Below are positions 1 through 10,320 of a stretch of DNA of 17,247 nt, piece after piece. This DNA comes from Chloroflexota bacterium (GTDB taxonomy: Bacteria > Chloroflexota > Dehalococcoidia > SZUA-161 > JAUWZY01). Location of the stretch: assembly GCA_030615045.1 (NCBI GenBank), contig JAUWZY010000009.1:1-17247 (forward strand), in the 5' to 3' direction. Each line of letters begins with the position of its first letter. Position 1 is the first letter of the stretch. The notes beneath the pieces are model-generated. The model worked only from the letters and a program-made list of their open reading frames with translations. It searched no databases and was not told where the DNA came from. Made by a program: the position numbers and the translations under genes.

Positions 1-696
1 GTGTAGCCCACTGACATATGGCTCCTCACACTCTCGCTCCTCTTCAGCCTCCATCATCCGAACCAGGGCCGCTACCACCTGCTCCTCGCCAGGGGAAAGA
101 TCTAAGATCGTGTCCCTTATCTGGAAAGTGGTTAGCCCGAAAAAGGCAGTGCTTAATCTCATTGCCACGGCGCTCAGTTCCTCCTGAGACATAGCTTTGT
201 CCAAGATTATCACCTGCTGTCTCAGCCTGGCCTCTTCGAGGATAAGAACGAGTAAGGCATGGAATTCCCGCAAGGAGACAAGCTCAAAGTGCTTTAACCG
301 AGGCTTTGTCGCCCTGGGCCAAGTAACGATGGCTATGTTGTGCACCAAGTGGGACAGGATGGTGGCAGCGAGGCCAAGCCATTGCTCAAGTTCACTCGCC
401 ACTTGATAGAATTGGTGTCGGATCAGACACTGCTCGCTTTCAGACAGCTCTACGTTTTCCATCAGAGTTTCCACATAATGACGGTAGCCCTTCTCAGAGG
501 GGATACGTCCTGCTGAGTGATAAGGCTGGATGATGTAACCTTCTCCCTTGAGATGAGCCATCTCGTTGCGGATTGTAGCTGGGCTGATGTCGAGGGGATA
601 TTTTCGGGCAATTGTCTCCGAGCCCACAGGGGCTGCTGTGGAGATATATTCCCCAATGATAACCTTCAGTATGTCTTCCTCTCTTTTAGTCAGCAT
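1..696 (-). CDS. hrcA: Heat-inducible transcription repressor HrcA (5' part, runs off the window)
   Basis: HrcA is the DNA-binding repressor of class I heat-shock genes (groESL, dnaK operons); it binds CIRCE and is kept active by GroEL. The visible 232 residues start MLTKREEDILKVIIGEYI and carry the N-terminal winged-helix region (DISPATIRNEM near residues 40-50) and the family signature SAGRIPSEKGYRHYV. The reading frame is open to base 1, where it reads EPYVSGLH, so about 100 C-terminal residues of the usual ~340 lie outside. ATG at 694-696 is chosen because the homologous N-terminus begins there. It lies 13 bases after a perfect CIRCE, so the gene is almost certainly autoregulated. grpE/dnaK would be expected further left, but that is not visible. 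Identification is firm from the motif and the operator together. Confidence 0.95.
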   Translation of the reverse strand, partial: MLTKREEDILKVIIGEYISTAAPVGSETIARKYPLDISPATIRNEMAHLKGEGYIIQPYHSAGRIPSEKGYRHYVETLMENVELSESEQCLIRHQFYQVASELEQWLGLAATILSHLVHNIAIVTWPRATKPRLKHFELVSLREFHALLVLILEEARLRQQVIILDKAMSQEELSAVAMRLSTAFFGLTTFQIRDTILDLSPGEEQVVAALVRMMEAEEERECEEPYVSGLH

Positions 697-709
697 CTCG
701 ATAACCCCA

Positions 710-736
710 TTAGCACTCTCAGGTGGAGAGTGCTAA
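710..736 (-). promoter_or_regulatory. CIRCE operator (HrcA-binding inverted repeat)
   Basis: A perfect inverted repeat TTAGCACTC (710-718), 9-base spacer (719-727), GAGTGCTAA (728-736) matches the canonical CIRCE without any mismatch. It sits between the hrcA promoter and the hrcA start codon, so HrcA bound here would block its own transcription; in the transcript it also forms a stem just before the ribosome-binding region. Confidence 0.97.
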
Positions 737-747
737 TCCTCCGATAG

Positions 748-775
748 CTTATCACTCTGCCCTGGGCTTTGTCAA
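748..775 (-). promoter_or_regulatory. Putative sigma70-type promoter of hrcA
   Basis: On the minus strand TTGACA (770-775) is followed after 16 bases by GATAAG (748-753), a 6/6 match for -35 and 4/6 for -10. The transcript would start near 740, immediately before CIRCE, which is the usual arrangement for HrcA-controlled genes. Inference from consensus only. Confidence 0.6.
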
Positions 776-779
776 GGGC

Positions 780-808
780 TTGACCCCGGGGGGCGCCTTT
801 GTTATACT
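780..808 (+). promoter_or_regulatory. Putative sigma70-type promoter of bioY
   Basis: TTGACC (780-785), 17-base spacer, TATACT (803-808): 5/6 matches in both boxes at ideal spacing. The start of transcription would be near 815, giving a leader of about 37 bases before bioY. It is divergent from the hrcA promoter and overlaps none of the CIRCE bases. No recognisable BirA/BioR operator was seen. Confidence 0.65.
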
Positions 809-851
809 ACAGAAGGTTTGCCGGAATTTCAGGACTGAAGGATGGTGAAAC

Positions 852-1493
852 ATGGCAGTAACCTGGGCAGATAAATACCGGCATTGGCGCTATGAAGCTT
901 TTCGCTGGCGCTATGATTTGAGCATGGCGCGAAAGCTTGCCCTGGCCCTGGTTTTCGCCGGCATGATCGGGCTTATGGCCCAGATAAGGATCCCATTTGA
1001 GCCGGTGCCAATAACAGGTCAAACCTTCGCCGTGCTGCTGGTCGGGGCACTTCTTGGCCGACGGTGGGGAGGAGTTAGCGTCGCGTCCTATGTTGGGCTT
1101 GGCGCCGCTGGTATACCTTGGTTCTACGGCTGGTCGGGGGGCGTTGGTCACTTGACCGGGGCTACTATGGGATACCTAATCGGCTTCGTCTTAGCCGCGC
1201 TGTTTGTGGGATACTTCTGCGATACGTTCATAAACTCCAGAAGATTTTTCCCCATGCTGGGGCTGATGCTTTTCGCCAGCCTCGTCTTGATCAATGTAAC
1301 GGGATTGCTCTGGCTAAACACTTTTATGCCCGGAGGCTTCTTTAGTTATTCACTCTGGTGGGCGGGCATGCTCATGTTTATACCCGGCGATATAATGAAG
1401 GCTATCGCGGCAGCAGCTGTGGTTAAGGGCGTTGCACCGAAGGAAGCCTATAACGGTGAGCTGGATAAAGGCAAGGTTTGGCGAATCCCGTAA
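852..1493 (+). CDS. bioY: Biotin transporter S component BioY
   Basis: BioY is the membrane substrate-binding (S) component of the energy-coupling-factor biotin transporter; it works with shared EcfA/EcfT subunits or alone at low efficiency. The 213-residue protein shows the family core AQIRIPFEPVPITGQTF at about residues 42-58, then GALLGRRWGG, GLGAAGIPWF, GATMGYLIGF and a C-terminal GGFFSYSLWWAGMLMFIPGD, with about six hydrophobic segments. The ATG at 852 has an AAGGA Shine-Dalgarno at 838-842. The N-terminus (about 25 residues, rich in W, R and Y) is longer than in many BioY proteins and holds a short direct repeat; a start at Met25 is the alternative. No bioMN or biotin biosynthesis genes lie beside it. 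The following MBL-fold gene starts 17 bases after its stop, so the two are probably co-transcribed. Confidence 0.92.
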   Translation: MAVTWADKYRHWRYEAFRWRYDLSMARKLALALVFAGMIGLMAQIRIPFEPVPITGQTFAVLLVGALLGRRWGGVSVASYVGLGAAGIPWFYGWSGGVGHLTGATMGYLIGFVLAALFVGYFCDTFINSRRFFPMLGLMLFASLVLINVTGLLWLNTFMPGGFFSYSLWWAGMLMFIPGDIMKAIAAAAVVKGVAPKEAYNGELDKGKVWRIP

Positions 1494-1510
1494 CAAAATG
1501 GCGAGGTGGA

Positions 1511-2149
1511 ATGGAAATCACCTGGCTTGGCCATTCCTGCTTCAGAATCAAGGGCAAAGAGGCCACTGTGGTCACCGATCCCTTTGACCAAACCCTCGGC
1601 TACCCGGTGAGAAATCCGACAGCGAGTATCGTTACCATAAGCCATGGTCATCCCCATCATAGCTTTGTCGCCGGGGTCAGAGGGAATCCCAAGGTGATCA
1701 AAGGGCCAGGGGAGTATGAGATCGGCGGGGTATTTATCTACGGCATCAGGACCTTTCATGACGCTGAGGGGGGTAAGAGGTGGGGGAGGAATACCATCTA
1801 TGTCATGGAGATCGATGAAGTCAGGGTTTGCCATTTAGGCGATTTAGGGCACGTGCCCTCCTCAGAGCAGGCTGAGGAGATGAGCGGCGCCGACGTATTA
1901 CTGATACCAGTAGGTGGCGTATCTACGATAAATGCCGTGGGTGCAGCCGAAATCATAAGCCTGCTCGAGCCCAAGCTGGTGATTCCGATGCACTTCCGCA
2001 CCGAAGCGGCCAAGGTGGAACTCGACCCTGTGGATCGCTTCCTTAAGGAGCTGGGGTTAAAAGGGATTTCTCCTCAGCCCAAACTGGTGGTCACCAAATC
2101 AAGCTTACCCGGGGAAACCAAGATAGTCTTGCTCGATTACCAAGACTAA
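1511..2149 (+). CDS. Metallo-beta-lactamase-fold hydrolase, COG2220/UlaG-like (Lactamase_B_3 type)
   Basis: This 212-residue protein begins MEITWLGHSCFRIKG, the typical N-terminus of the COG2220 metal-dependent hydrolase family, whose members cleave ester, lactone or phosphodiester bonds using one or two metal ions; the substrate here is unknown. ATG 1511 is preferred over an in-frame ATG at 1478, because the earlier one lies inside bioY and adds 11 residues ahead of the conserved start; GAGG at 1503-1506 is a close Shine-Dalgarno. The metal motif reads H45-G-H47-P-H49-H50, so the aspartate of the canonical HxHxDH is a histidine. Other expected parts are present: HLGDLGHV, then MHFRTE near the C-terminus. 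The gene ends 5 bases from the end of convergent rho, with no visible terminator between them. Confidence 0.82.
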   Translation: MEITWLGHSCFRIKGKEATVVTDPFDQTLGYPVRNPTASIVTISHGHPHHSFVAGVRGNPKVIKGPGEYEIGGVFIYGIRTFHDAEGGKRWGRNTIYVMEIDEVRVCHLGDLGHVPSSEQAEEMSGADVLLIPVGGVSTINAVGAAEIISLLEPKLVIPMHFRTEAAKVELDPVDRFLKELGLKGISPQPKLVVTKSSLPGETKIVLLDYQD

Positions 2150-2154
2150 ACCTG

Positions 2155-3417
2155 TTACATCTCCTTAGCTAAGGTAGCTAAGAACTCAGCATTCGATTTG
2201 GTCTTAGAGAGGCGCTCCAAGATCCGTTCTGTAACCTCGATGGAGTTCGGTGAGCTGTCGCTGATAAGAGATACCATACGCCGTAATAACCAGACCTGCC
2301 TAATGGTGTTCTCGCTCAAGAGCAGCTCCTCCTTTCGGGTGCCGCTGCGCGGGATGTCCATAGCCGGGAATAGCCTGCGCTCCGCCAGCTTGCGATCGAG
2401 GTGAAGCTCCATATTACCCGTTCCTTTGAATTCCTCATAGATCACCTCATCCATGCGGCTTCCTGTTTCGACAAGGCAAGTGGCAATGACGGTCAGGCTT
2501 CCCCCCTCCTCGGTGTTTCTGGCTGCGCCAAAGAAACGCTTTGGCGGGTATAGGGCTGCGGTATCAACTCCTCCGGAGAGGGTGCGCCCAGAAGGCGGCA
2601 TCGCCAGATTATAAGCCCGAGTCAGCCTGGTGATGCCATCAAGGAGGATGACCACATCCTGCCTCAATTCCACTAAGCGCTTAGCTCGTTCCAGCGCGAG
2701 CTCAGCCACTCGAGTATGATCCTCCACTGGCTCATCGAAGGTAGAGCTTATCACCTCGGCATTGACTGATCTCTTCCAGTCGGTGACCTCCTCAGGTCGC
2801 TCCCCAATGAGGCAGACCATGATGTGAATATCATCATACTTAGTGAGAATGGCATTGGCGATGTTCTTTAACAGGATGGTCTTTCCTGCCTTGGGTGGGG
2901 AGACGATCAGCCCTCGCTGCCCGCGGCCAATAGGGGCAATGAGGTTCAAGAGTCGGGTGGAGAGATTGCCCGGGTCGGTCTCCAAATCGAGCAGTTTATT
3001 GGGGAAGGTAGGGGTTAGATGATCGAAATAGACGCGATTTTTAGCTGCCTCGGGATCGAGTCTGTTGACCGCTTCCACACGGAGCAAGCTATAGTATCTC
3101 TCGCTGTTCTTAGGTGGTCTCACCTGTCCCACGATCAGGTCGCCGCTGCGCAGGGCAAAGCGGCGAATCTGAGATTGAGATACATAGACATCGTCAGGCT
3201 CAGGGCGCATGCTGTCTTGCCGCAGGAAGCCATAGCCATCACCAACAACCTCGATGGTGCCGCCACGGAAGATATTCCCTTGCTGTTCGGTATATGCTCG
3301 GAGCAGGCGGAAGACGAGCTCCTCCTTCCTCAGGGCAGTACAATCGGGAAGCCTCAGCTCCTTGGCTAACTCCAATAGCTGCTCACGAGTTTTAGCCTCT
3401 AACTCCACTAAATTCAT
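2155..3417 (-). CDS. rho: Transcription termination factor Rho
   Basis: Rho is the hexameric RNA-dependent ATPase/helicase that ends transcription of untranslated RNA. The 420-residue protein has the normal length. It contains an N-terminal Rho-N-type helical domain (residues 1-45), the cold-shock-like primary RNA-binding domain with GYGFLR (61-66), Walker A PPKAGKT (174-180) preceded by GLIVS, Walker [17 protein letters not shown], the SGGVD Q-loop region, and [26 protein letters not shown] in two conserved blocks near the R-loop. There is no long insertion between the RNA-binding and ATPase domains. The start ATG has GAGAGGTG just upstream (about 3424-3431). It is the last gene of the leftward pyrG-fsa-rho set; a GATAAT box at 3459-3464 may give it an additional weak promoter. 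Confidence 0.98.
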   Translation of the reverse strand: MNLVELEAKTREQLLELAKELRLPDCTALRKEELVFRLLRAYTEQQGNIFRGGTIEVVGDGYGFLRQDSMRPEPDDVYVSQSQIRRFALRSGDLIVGQVRPPKNSERYYSLLRVEAVNRLDPEAAKNRVYFDHLTPTFPNKLLDLETDPGNLSTRLLNLIAPIGRGQRGLIVSPPKAGKTILLKNIANAILTKYDDIHIMVCLIGERPEEVTDWKRSVNAEVISSTFDEPVEDHTRVAELALERAKRLVELRQDVVILLDGITRLTRAYNLAMPPSGRTLSGGVDTAALYPPKRFFGAARNTEEGGSLTVIATCLVETGSRMDEVIYEEFKGTGNMELHLDRKLAERRLFPAMDIPRSGTRKEELLLSENTIRQVWLLRRMVSLISDSSPNSIEVTERILERLSKTKSNAEFLATLAKEM

Positions 3418-3491
3418 AGATTCACCTCTCAGGGGGAACTACGAGATTCCGTTAATCGATTATCTCAAGCTGCGCTGGCTTTTAAGAAGGC

Positions 3492-4145
3492 TTAAATCCT
3501 GCTCGCCACACGCTGCCAATCTTGGGCAAAACGGGCAACGCCGACATCAGTAAGAGGATGCCGGATCATCTGTATCAGGACAGGGTAAGGCACCGTGGCG
3601 ATGTGAGCCCCGGCCTTAGCCGCGGCAATACAGTGCAAGGGATGGCGGATGCTGGCGGCGATGACCTCGGTGGAGAAATCATAGAGCTGAAATACCTTGA
3701 CGATCTCAGCCACAAGCTGCATGCCATCATGGCCAACATCATCTAACCTGCCAACGAATGGGCTGACATACTTTGCACCGGCGAGGGCACCCAATATCGC
3801 TTGATTGAGGGAGAAGCAAAGGGTGAAATTGACCTTTATCCCCTCTTTGGACAGGGCCGAAGTAGCCTCAAGCCCTTTGGCCGAGACCGGGATCTTCACC
3901 ACCACGTTTGGGGACCATGAGGACAGCTCCTTAGCCTCTGTAATCATGGCCTCGGGCTCGGTGCTGAGCACCTCAGCGGAGATGGGGCCGTCGATGATTG
4001 AGGAGATCTCTTGGATCACTGCCTTGAGGTCAGCCCGTTCTTCTTTAGCCACCAACGAGGGATTAGTGGTGACCCCGCTGACCACCCCCAGTTTGCCAGC
4101 TTCACGGATCTCCTCGATATTGGCGGTATCCAGGAAGATGCGCAT
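3492..4145 (-). CDS. fsa: Transaldolase / fructose-6-phosphate aldolase (TalC/Fsa type)
   Basis: Small class I aldolase of the transaldolase family, acting in the non-oxidative pentose phosphate pathway or cleaving fructose 6-phosphate. The 217-residue length is that of the short TalC/FsaA group. Visible motifs are [13 protein letters not shown] at the N-terminus, [12 protein letters not shown] (residues 24-35), and VVVKIPVS with K84 as the expected Schiff-base lysine. [28 protein letters not shown] and the C-terminal [15 protein letters not shown] follow. Sequence alone does not separate transaldolase from fructose-6-phosphate aldolase activity; most bacterial proteins of this group outside enterics are annotated as transaldolase. 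It lies 39 bases downstream of pyrG and 74 bases before rho on the same strand. AAGGGA sits immediately before the ATG. Confidence 0.93.
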   Translation of the reverse strand: MRIFLDTANIEEIREAGKLGVVSGVTTNPSLVAKEERADLKAVIQEISSIIDGPISAEVLSTEPEAMITEAKELSSWSPNVVVKIPVSAKGLEATSALSKEGIKVNFTLCFSLNQAILGALAGAKYVSPFVGRLDDVGHDGMQLVAEIVKVFQLYDFSTEVIAASIRHPLHCIAAAKAGAHIATVPYPVLIQMIRHPLTDVGVARFAQDWQRVASRI

Positions 4146-4184
4146 TTCCCTTAAGCTAAATATACCATGGTCTGCGTTTTTTGT

Positions 4185-5816
4185 CTATGTCAAGGGCAAT
4201 GGACGTTGGTCTCCCTCTCGCAGCACCCCTTTAGCCACGCCGATGAAATCGCGGAACAGCGGATGAGAGCGATTGGGACGGGAGGCGAATTCAGGGTGAA
4301 ACTGGGTCCCTATCATCCAGCGGTGGTCCCTGAGCTCGCCAATCTCCACCAGCCTCTTATCCGGGGATAACCCGCTGGGGATCAACCCAGCCCGCTCCAA
4401 ATCACCGCGGAAGTCATTATTGAACTCAAAGCGGTGACGATGGCGCTCATAAACAACGGGCACTTTGTAGGCAGCGGCTGCTTGGGTTCCAGCAAGCAAA
4501 TGGCAAGGATAGCTTCCCAGGCGCATAGTGCCGCCTTTCTCCTTGACCTGGCGCTGCTCAGGGAGGAGGTCGATTACAGGATAGCGAGTGTCAACAGCGA
4601 ATTCAGTGGAGTTCGGCTCGCTGGAGTGCAATATATGACGGCAATATTCAATGACCATAACGTGCATCCCGAGACAAAGCTTAAGATAAGGTATTTCATG
4701 CTCTCGGGCATATCTTGCCGCCTTAACCATCCCTTCAATGCCTCGGATGCCAAAGCCTCCTGGGACCACAATCCCTTGCGCAGAGCGAAGCAAAGCCTCC
4801 TCCCCGTCCTTTTCCAGCTCCTCAGAATCAACCCAGATGATGTTCACATCGCGGTCGTGGAATAAGGCAGCATGGCGTAGCGCTTCCCGGACCGAGAGAT
4901 AGGAATCCTGGAGCTTAACATACTTGCCGACAAGGGCGATGGATACGGCTTCCTTGGGCTGGTTCATCCTCTGCACCAAGTCGTGCCACTCGCTGAGGTC
5001 CGACTCCCTCGCCGTTAGACCGAGCTTCTCGACGATGAACTCCCCCAGCCCAGCCTCCTCCAAGATGAGAGGGACCTCATAGATGTTGGACACAGTGGGC
5101 AGTGGAATGACAGCCCGCTTCTCCACATCGCAAAAGAGAGCGATCTTGTCTTTGAGATCGTCAGGGACGGGATAATCGCTGCGGCAGATGATGACATCGG
5201 GCTGAATGCCGATGGAGCGCAATTCCTTGACGCTATGCTGTGTCGGCTTGGTCTTGAGCTCCCCTGTGGCCGAGATGTGGGGAAGAAGGGTGACATGGAT
5301 GTAGAGGACATTATCCCGGCCGACGTCGTTTCGCATCTGGCGGATGGCCTCTAAGAAGAGCTGGCCCTCAATGTCACCCACAGTGCCACCGATCTCACCG
5401 ATGACCACCTGAGCTTTGCTCTCTTGGCCTACCTTTTGAATTTGCTCCTTGATCTCATTAGTGACATGGGGTATTACCTGAATGGTGCCGCCAAGGAAAA
5501 CCCCTTGTCGTTCCTTGGCGATTACTGAGCTATATATCTGACCTGAGGTCACGTTAGAAGCAGCGGTCAGGTTAGTATCGATGAAGCGCTCATAATGGCC
5601 CAAGTCGAGATCGGTCTCGGCACCATCTTCGGTGACGAAGACCTCGCCGTGCTGAAACGGAGACATGGTTCCCGGGTCAACGTTGATATAGGGGTCTAAC
5701 TTTTGTACGGAAACGATGAGGCCACGGCTTTTCAGTATCCTGCCGATGGAGGCGACGGTTATCCCCTTGCCCACTGAGCTAACCACGCCACCGGTGACAA
5801 AGATGTACTTTGTCAT
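4185..5816 (-). CDS. pyrG: CTP synthase
   Basis: CTP synthase makes CTP from UTP, ATP and glutamine in the cytoplasm. The 543 residues are full length. The N-terminal synthetase domain starts [19 protein letters not shown] (P-loop) and has the conserved [21 protein letters not shown] region (residues about 41-61) and [13 protein letters not shown]. The C-terminal class I glutamine amidotransferase domain has VPGGFGIRG, the nucleophile C381 in KLCLGMHV and the His-Glu pair in GTQFHPEF. Residue 385, normally Gln in the CLGMQ motif, is His here. The promoter lies in the gap shared with divergent ligA. No clear Shine-Dalgarno is present before the ATG and the predicted leader is only about 12 bases. 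First gene of the pyrG-fsa-rho set. Confidence 0.98.
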   Translation of the reverse strand: MTKYIFVTGGVVSSVGKGITVASIGRILKSRGLIVSVQKLDPYINVDPGTMSPFQHGEVFVTEDGAETDLDLGHYERFIDTNLTAASNVTSGQIYSSVIAKERQGVFLGGTIQVIPHVTNEIKEQIQKVGQESKAQVVIGEIGGTVGDIEGQLFLEAIRQMRNDVGRDNVLYIHVTLLPHISATGELKTKPTQHSVKELRSIGIQPDVIICRSDYPVPDDLKDKIALFCDVEKRAVIPLPTVSNIYEVPLILEEAGLGEFIVEKLGLTARESDLSEWHDLVQRMNQPKEAVSIALVGKYVKLQDSYLSVREALRHAALFHDRDVNIIWVDSEELEKDGEEALLRSAQGIVVPGGFGIRGIEGMVKAARYAREHEIPYLKLCLGMHVMVIEYCRHILHSSEPNSTEFAVDTRYPVIDLLPEQRQVKEKGGTMRLGSYPCHLLAGTQAAAAYKVPVVYERHRHRFEFNNDFRGDLERAGLIPSGLSPDKRLVEIGELRDHRWMIGTQFHPEFASRPNRSHPLFRDFIGVAKGVLREGDQRPLPLT

Positions 5817-5834
5817 AACTTTGGGCTCTTTTTA

Positions 5835-5864
5835 AGCATAAGCGATAATGCCCCGTGTTGTCAA
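5835..5864 (-). promoter_or_regulatory. Putative promoter of pyrG
   Basis: On the minus strand TTGACA (5859-5864) is followed after 18 bases by TATGCT (5835-5840), giving 6/6 and 4/6 matches. Transcription would start near 5828, leaving a very short leader (about 12 bases) with no strong Shine-Dalgarno before pyrG at 5816. No attenuator hairpin with a C-rich start of the kind used in Gram-positive pyrG regulation was seen. Confidence 0.55.
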
Positions 5865-5887
5865 GTCTCTGCTTCCTCAGGGGCTGA

Positions 5888-7935
<2,048 letters not shown>

Positions 7936-7936
<1 letters not shown>

Positions 7937-8136
7937 TAGAATGCCAAATCGAGGTCAACCGGCAAAATTGCACCTGCACCTACGAGCCCTGTAAGCGGAA
8001 AGGGAAGTGCTGCGATTGCATCTCCTATCACAGAGCCCACAATGAACTCCCTGGCTACCTCTTCCCCCCGGAAGTGGAGAGGGCCTACGACCGTTCCTTC
8101 AGGAAATTCATCGAGGTTTATGGCAAGAGAGGATAG
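7936..8136 (+). CDS. Small Cys-rich protein, DUF6485-like, with apparent ATA start
   Basis: This frame encodes about 66 residues beginning (I)ECQIEVNRQNCTCTYEPC and continuing KRKGKCCDCISYHRAHNELP, GYLFPPEVERAYDRSFRKFI. From memory this resembles DUF6485 proteins, which usually open MEC and share CTCTY, C-x-RKG-x-CC-x-C, YHR, LPG and FPPE-x-E-x-x-YDRS. Function is unknown; cysteines at about 3, 12, 14, 19, 25, 26 and 28 suggest a bound metal. No in-frame ATG, GTG or TTG exists at the right place: the codon aligning with the family's Met is ATA (7936-7938), overlapping the ligA stop TAA by one base. GGAG at 7921-7924 is a reasonable Shine-Dalgarno. Either a rare AUA start is used, or an ATG has been lost by mutation or a sequencing error. 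An ATG at 7941 is out of frame and gives only 17 codons. Confidence 0.7.
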
Positions 8137-8147
8137 AGATCGCTTCC

Positions 8148-10319
8148 ATGGCTGAGCAATACAGCGAGCAGATTCCCGTAACCCCCTTTCCCGAGCTCAA
8201 GCTGGGGGAGCCCGTCTCCTGGCAGGCAGTGCATGGTGGCATTGAATATAATGGCGAGCTCCTGCTGAGCAATAACTGGCGCGCTGAGCTGGGACGGAAA
8301 ATAGAGAAGGAAGACGTTCACTTCCGCATCGTGACCCTGACCAAGCAGCAACAGGTGCCGCTAAAAGACATCGAGGAGCAACGCTTGGCTATTTGCATCC
8401 CGACCCAGCCGAGCGCAGAAGCGAGGAGGTTAGATAGGAAATGCCGAGCTATCAGGGAAAAGCGAGCTATCTATGCCGCTGAGGAGCAGGAGCTAGAAGC
8501 CAACCTCTTGCGAGAGCAGACCAGCTCCTATGCCGCAGGATGCATCATCACCAAAAGCCAGCTTCCCATCGAGCCAGAACAGGTTTTCTCAGCCTCGGAC
8601 AATAAGCCCAGGTTTGACCTGGTCGCCTCGACTCTCCTCGCCAATGCCTACCCTGATTTGCCCATCGATGCCTTGGCCTTGTCAAAGCCAATTTCCGCTA
8701 AGACCCCAGGGCTGGTACTCAATGGCTTCTTTGGCCCGGAAGATGACCTCGAAGCGAAAAGAGCCGTCGAGGATTTCGCCGTGGCCCTGGGATTGGCTCA
8801 GCCCGATAACCCAGGTAAATTTGCCCCAGACAATTGCCCCGTCTTCGCAATACTTGCTGCCGAACTGGAGGCACACGAGGGTAGCTTAGCAATCGCAGAT
8901 TTGTACCGAAAACTGGCAACCGATTACGGCTTGCCCCGAAACCTTGTCACCCTTTATCTCTTGTGCTTTGTCCACCGCGGACAGCCGGCGGTGGGGCTCC
9001 GCCTCAAGCCCGACCATGGATTGGCGCTGCGCTCTGGAGGAAGGTTCGCTCAAGCCGAGTTGACCGCACCCTATATCGCTGAGGTGCGCTGGAGAGGGGA
9101 GTTGTGGCAGGATTGGGAAAGCCTCGGTTATAGTAAAGAGCCCCTATGGAACGTGACTCTCCCCTATGCCCGTGAGATAGAGCAAACCCTTAACACCAGC
9201 ACTGCCCCCGAGGAGAGCAAATACCAGGAAGGATTGTTACTGGCCAAAATCGAGGAACTGGAAAGGGCGCTGGAGCAAGTAACGGGCGTGCTGGAGCTCC
9301 TGACCGCTGGCTTGGGCACCTCTCCTGATAAGGAAGTGCTCGCTGCTCTGGAGCGTCTCTCGCGTCTCGGTCGCTGCAAAAGCTATCAGCAATTCCATCA
9401 AACCGTCCAGCAGGAATACAGGGCACCGAGTGCCCTTGCTGAGGATATATCCCTGCATCGCCGCCTTTGCCAGCTCAGCGAAATCGCCCCCGAGGTGCTA
9501 AAAGTCAAGGCCTATCTCGATGGCGTCGTGCTTCGGGAAAGCGATAGCGAGCTTATCATGGACCGACTTTCCCTCCTGGAGCAATTGACTCTGAGCAATT
9601 TGCTTGCCGCACCTAATCTCTGGCCCAGCATCGAGGCGCTTGTCGATTGGGTTAAGCCTCGCTATGGCACCATCTATCAAAGCTTTCATAGCAACCACAA
9701 TCAAGAGCTTGCTTCCCTTCACTCCAGCTTGCTTGCGGTGAAAGTCAAACTGGAGGCACTGCGGCGACTGAACTCTATCACCGAGCTCGGCCCGCCCTTA
9801 GCCGGGGAGCTATTCGCTGAATATGAGCCCCTGCTCGCCGAAGCCAAGCCTTGCCCAGCGACAAAAGTTCCCATAGAGAACCAGCCACTTTGCCCTTATT
9901 GCGGGCTTACGCTCGGCGCCACACCTCCAAGGGAGGTAGAGCAATTCCTCGACCGCCTCCAGCAGGCGTTGCGAGAGCAGCACCGCCGCCTCAGCGCTGA
10001 GGCCGTCAGGCAAATCCTGTCCCAGGGTAACGAGAGCCGTGTGGACCAATTCGTAAAGGTGATCCAAACCAGCGACCTATCCTCATTGGCAAATGTGATA
10101 GATGACGATTTGACGGCATTCCTGCGCCAGCTGCTGGCTGATGCTGAAACTATCAGCCAGTGGTGCCCGATATTGAAAACGCTGAGCCAGAAATTCCCCG
10201 CTATCGAGGAGGAGCAAATCGATGAGTTCCTCTCCGAGTTTGCCCGAGAGCTGAAGAGCGCTTTCAATTTGGCCAGGAGGCAGAATCCGGGGAAGAGGAT
10301 CCGGATAATGCTCGAGTAA
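8148..10319 (+). CDS. Uncharacterised 723-residue protein, possibly DUF6079/PglY C-terminal-like
   Basis: I do not recognise this protein with certainty. It is soluble-looking, with no signal peptide or membrane segment. Visible parts are an N-terminal ~80-residue segment and a charged, probably coiled-coil stretch (about 85-125). A block with SSYAAGCIIT, PEQVFSASDNKPRFDLVASTLL and AYPDLPID (about 125-180) follows. There is a long helical middle with a coiled coil near residues 355-385 (KIEELERALEQV), a single CPYCG knuckle near 583-587, and a basic C-terminus. The order 'rG.I.t - pe.vF - fd.la..lL...YP..Pi' and a late C-x-x-C recall the region after the ATPase in DUF6079/PglY-like phage-defence proteins, but no Walker A or B motif is present and no partner genes lie nearby. 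The ATG follows GAGAGGA (8127-8133) at a long 14-base spacing. It ends 1 base before pth. Confidence 0.75.
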   Translation: MAEQYSEQIPVTPFPELKLGEPVSWQAVHGGIEYNGELLLSNNWRAELGRKIEKEDVHFRIVTLTKQQQVPLKDIEEQRLAICIPTQPSAEARRLDRKCRAIREKRAIYAAEEQELEANLLREQTSSYAAGCIITKSQLPIEPEQVFSASDNKPRFDLVASTLLANAYPDLPIDALALSKPISAKTPGLVLNGFFGPEDDLEAKRAVEDFAVALGLAQPDNPGKFAPDNCPVFAILAAELEAHEGSLAIADLYRKLATDYGLPRNLVTLYLLCFVHRGQPAVGLRLKPDHGLALRSGGRFAQAELTAPYIAEVRWRGELWQDWESLGYSKEPLWNVTLPYAREIEQTLNTSTAPEESKYQEGLLLAKIEELERALEQVTGVLELLTAGLGTSPDKEVLAALERLSRLGRCKSYQQFHQTVQQEYRAPSALAEDISLHRRLCQLSEIAPEVLKVKAYLDGVVLRESDSELIMDRLSLLEQLTLSNLLAAPNLWPSIEALVDWVKPRYGTIYQSFHSNHNQELASLHSSLLAVKVKLEALRRLNSITELGPPLAGELFAEYEPLLAEAKPCPATKVPIENQPLCPYCGLTLGATPPREVEQFLDRLQQALREQHRRLSAEAVRQILSQGNESRVDQFVKVIQTSDLSSLANVIDDDLTAFLRQLLADAETISQWCPILKTLSQKFPAIEEEQIDEFLSEFARELKSAFNLARRQNPGKRIRIMLE

Positions 10320-10320
10320 T

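Noticed and set aside
1478..1510. Earlier in-frame ATG for the MBL-fold gene
   Set aside because: It overlaps bioY and adds 11 residues before the conserved family N-terminus; the ATG at 1511 has its own GAGG.
2150..2154. Shared bidirectional terminator between the MBL-fold gene and rho
   Set aside because: Only five bases separate the two stop codons and no hairpin with a T-run is seen there.
3481..3496. Inverted repeat TTTAAG-AAGG-CTTAAA as a terminator at the end of fsa
   Set aside because: The stem is short and AT-rich, spans the fsa stop codon and lacks a following T-tract.
4434..4865. Rightward 143-codon open frame inside pyrG
   Set aside because: Antisense to conserved CTP synthase sequence with no family features.
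7941..7994. ATG-started frame directly after ligA
   Set aside because: It stops after 17 codons and is out of frame with the conserved Cys-rich protein.
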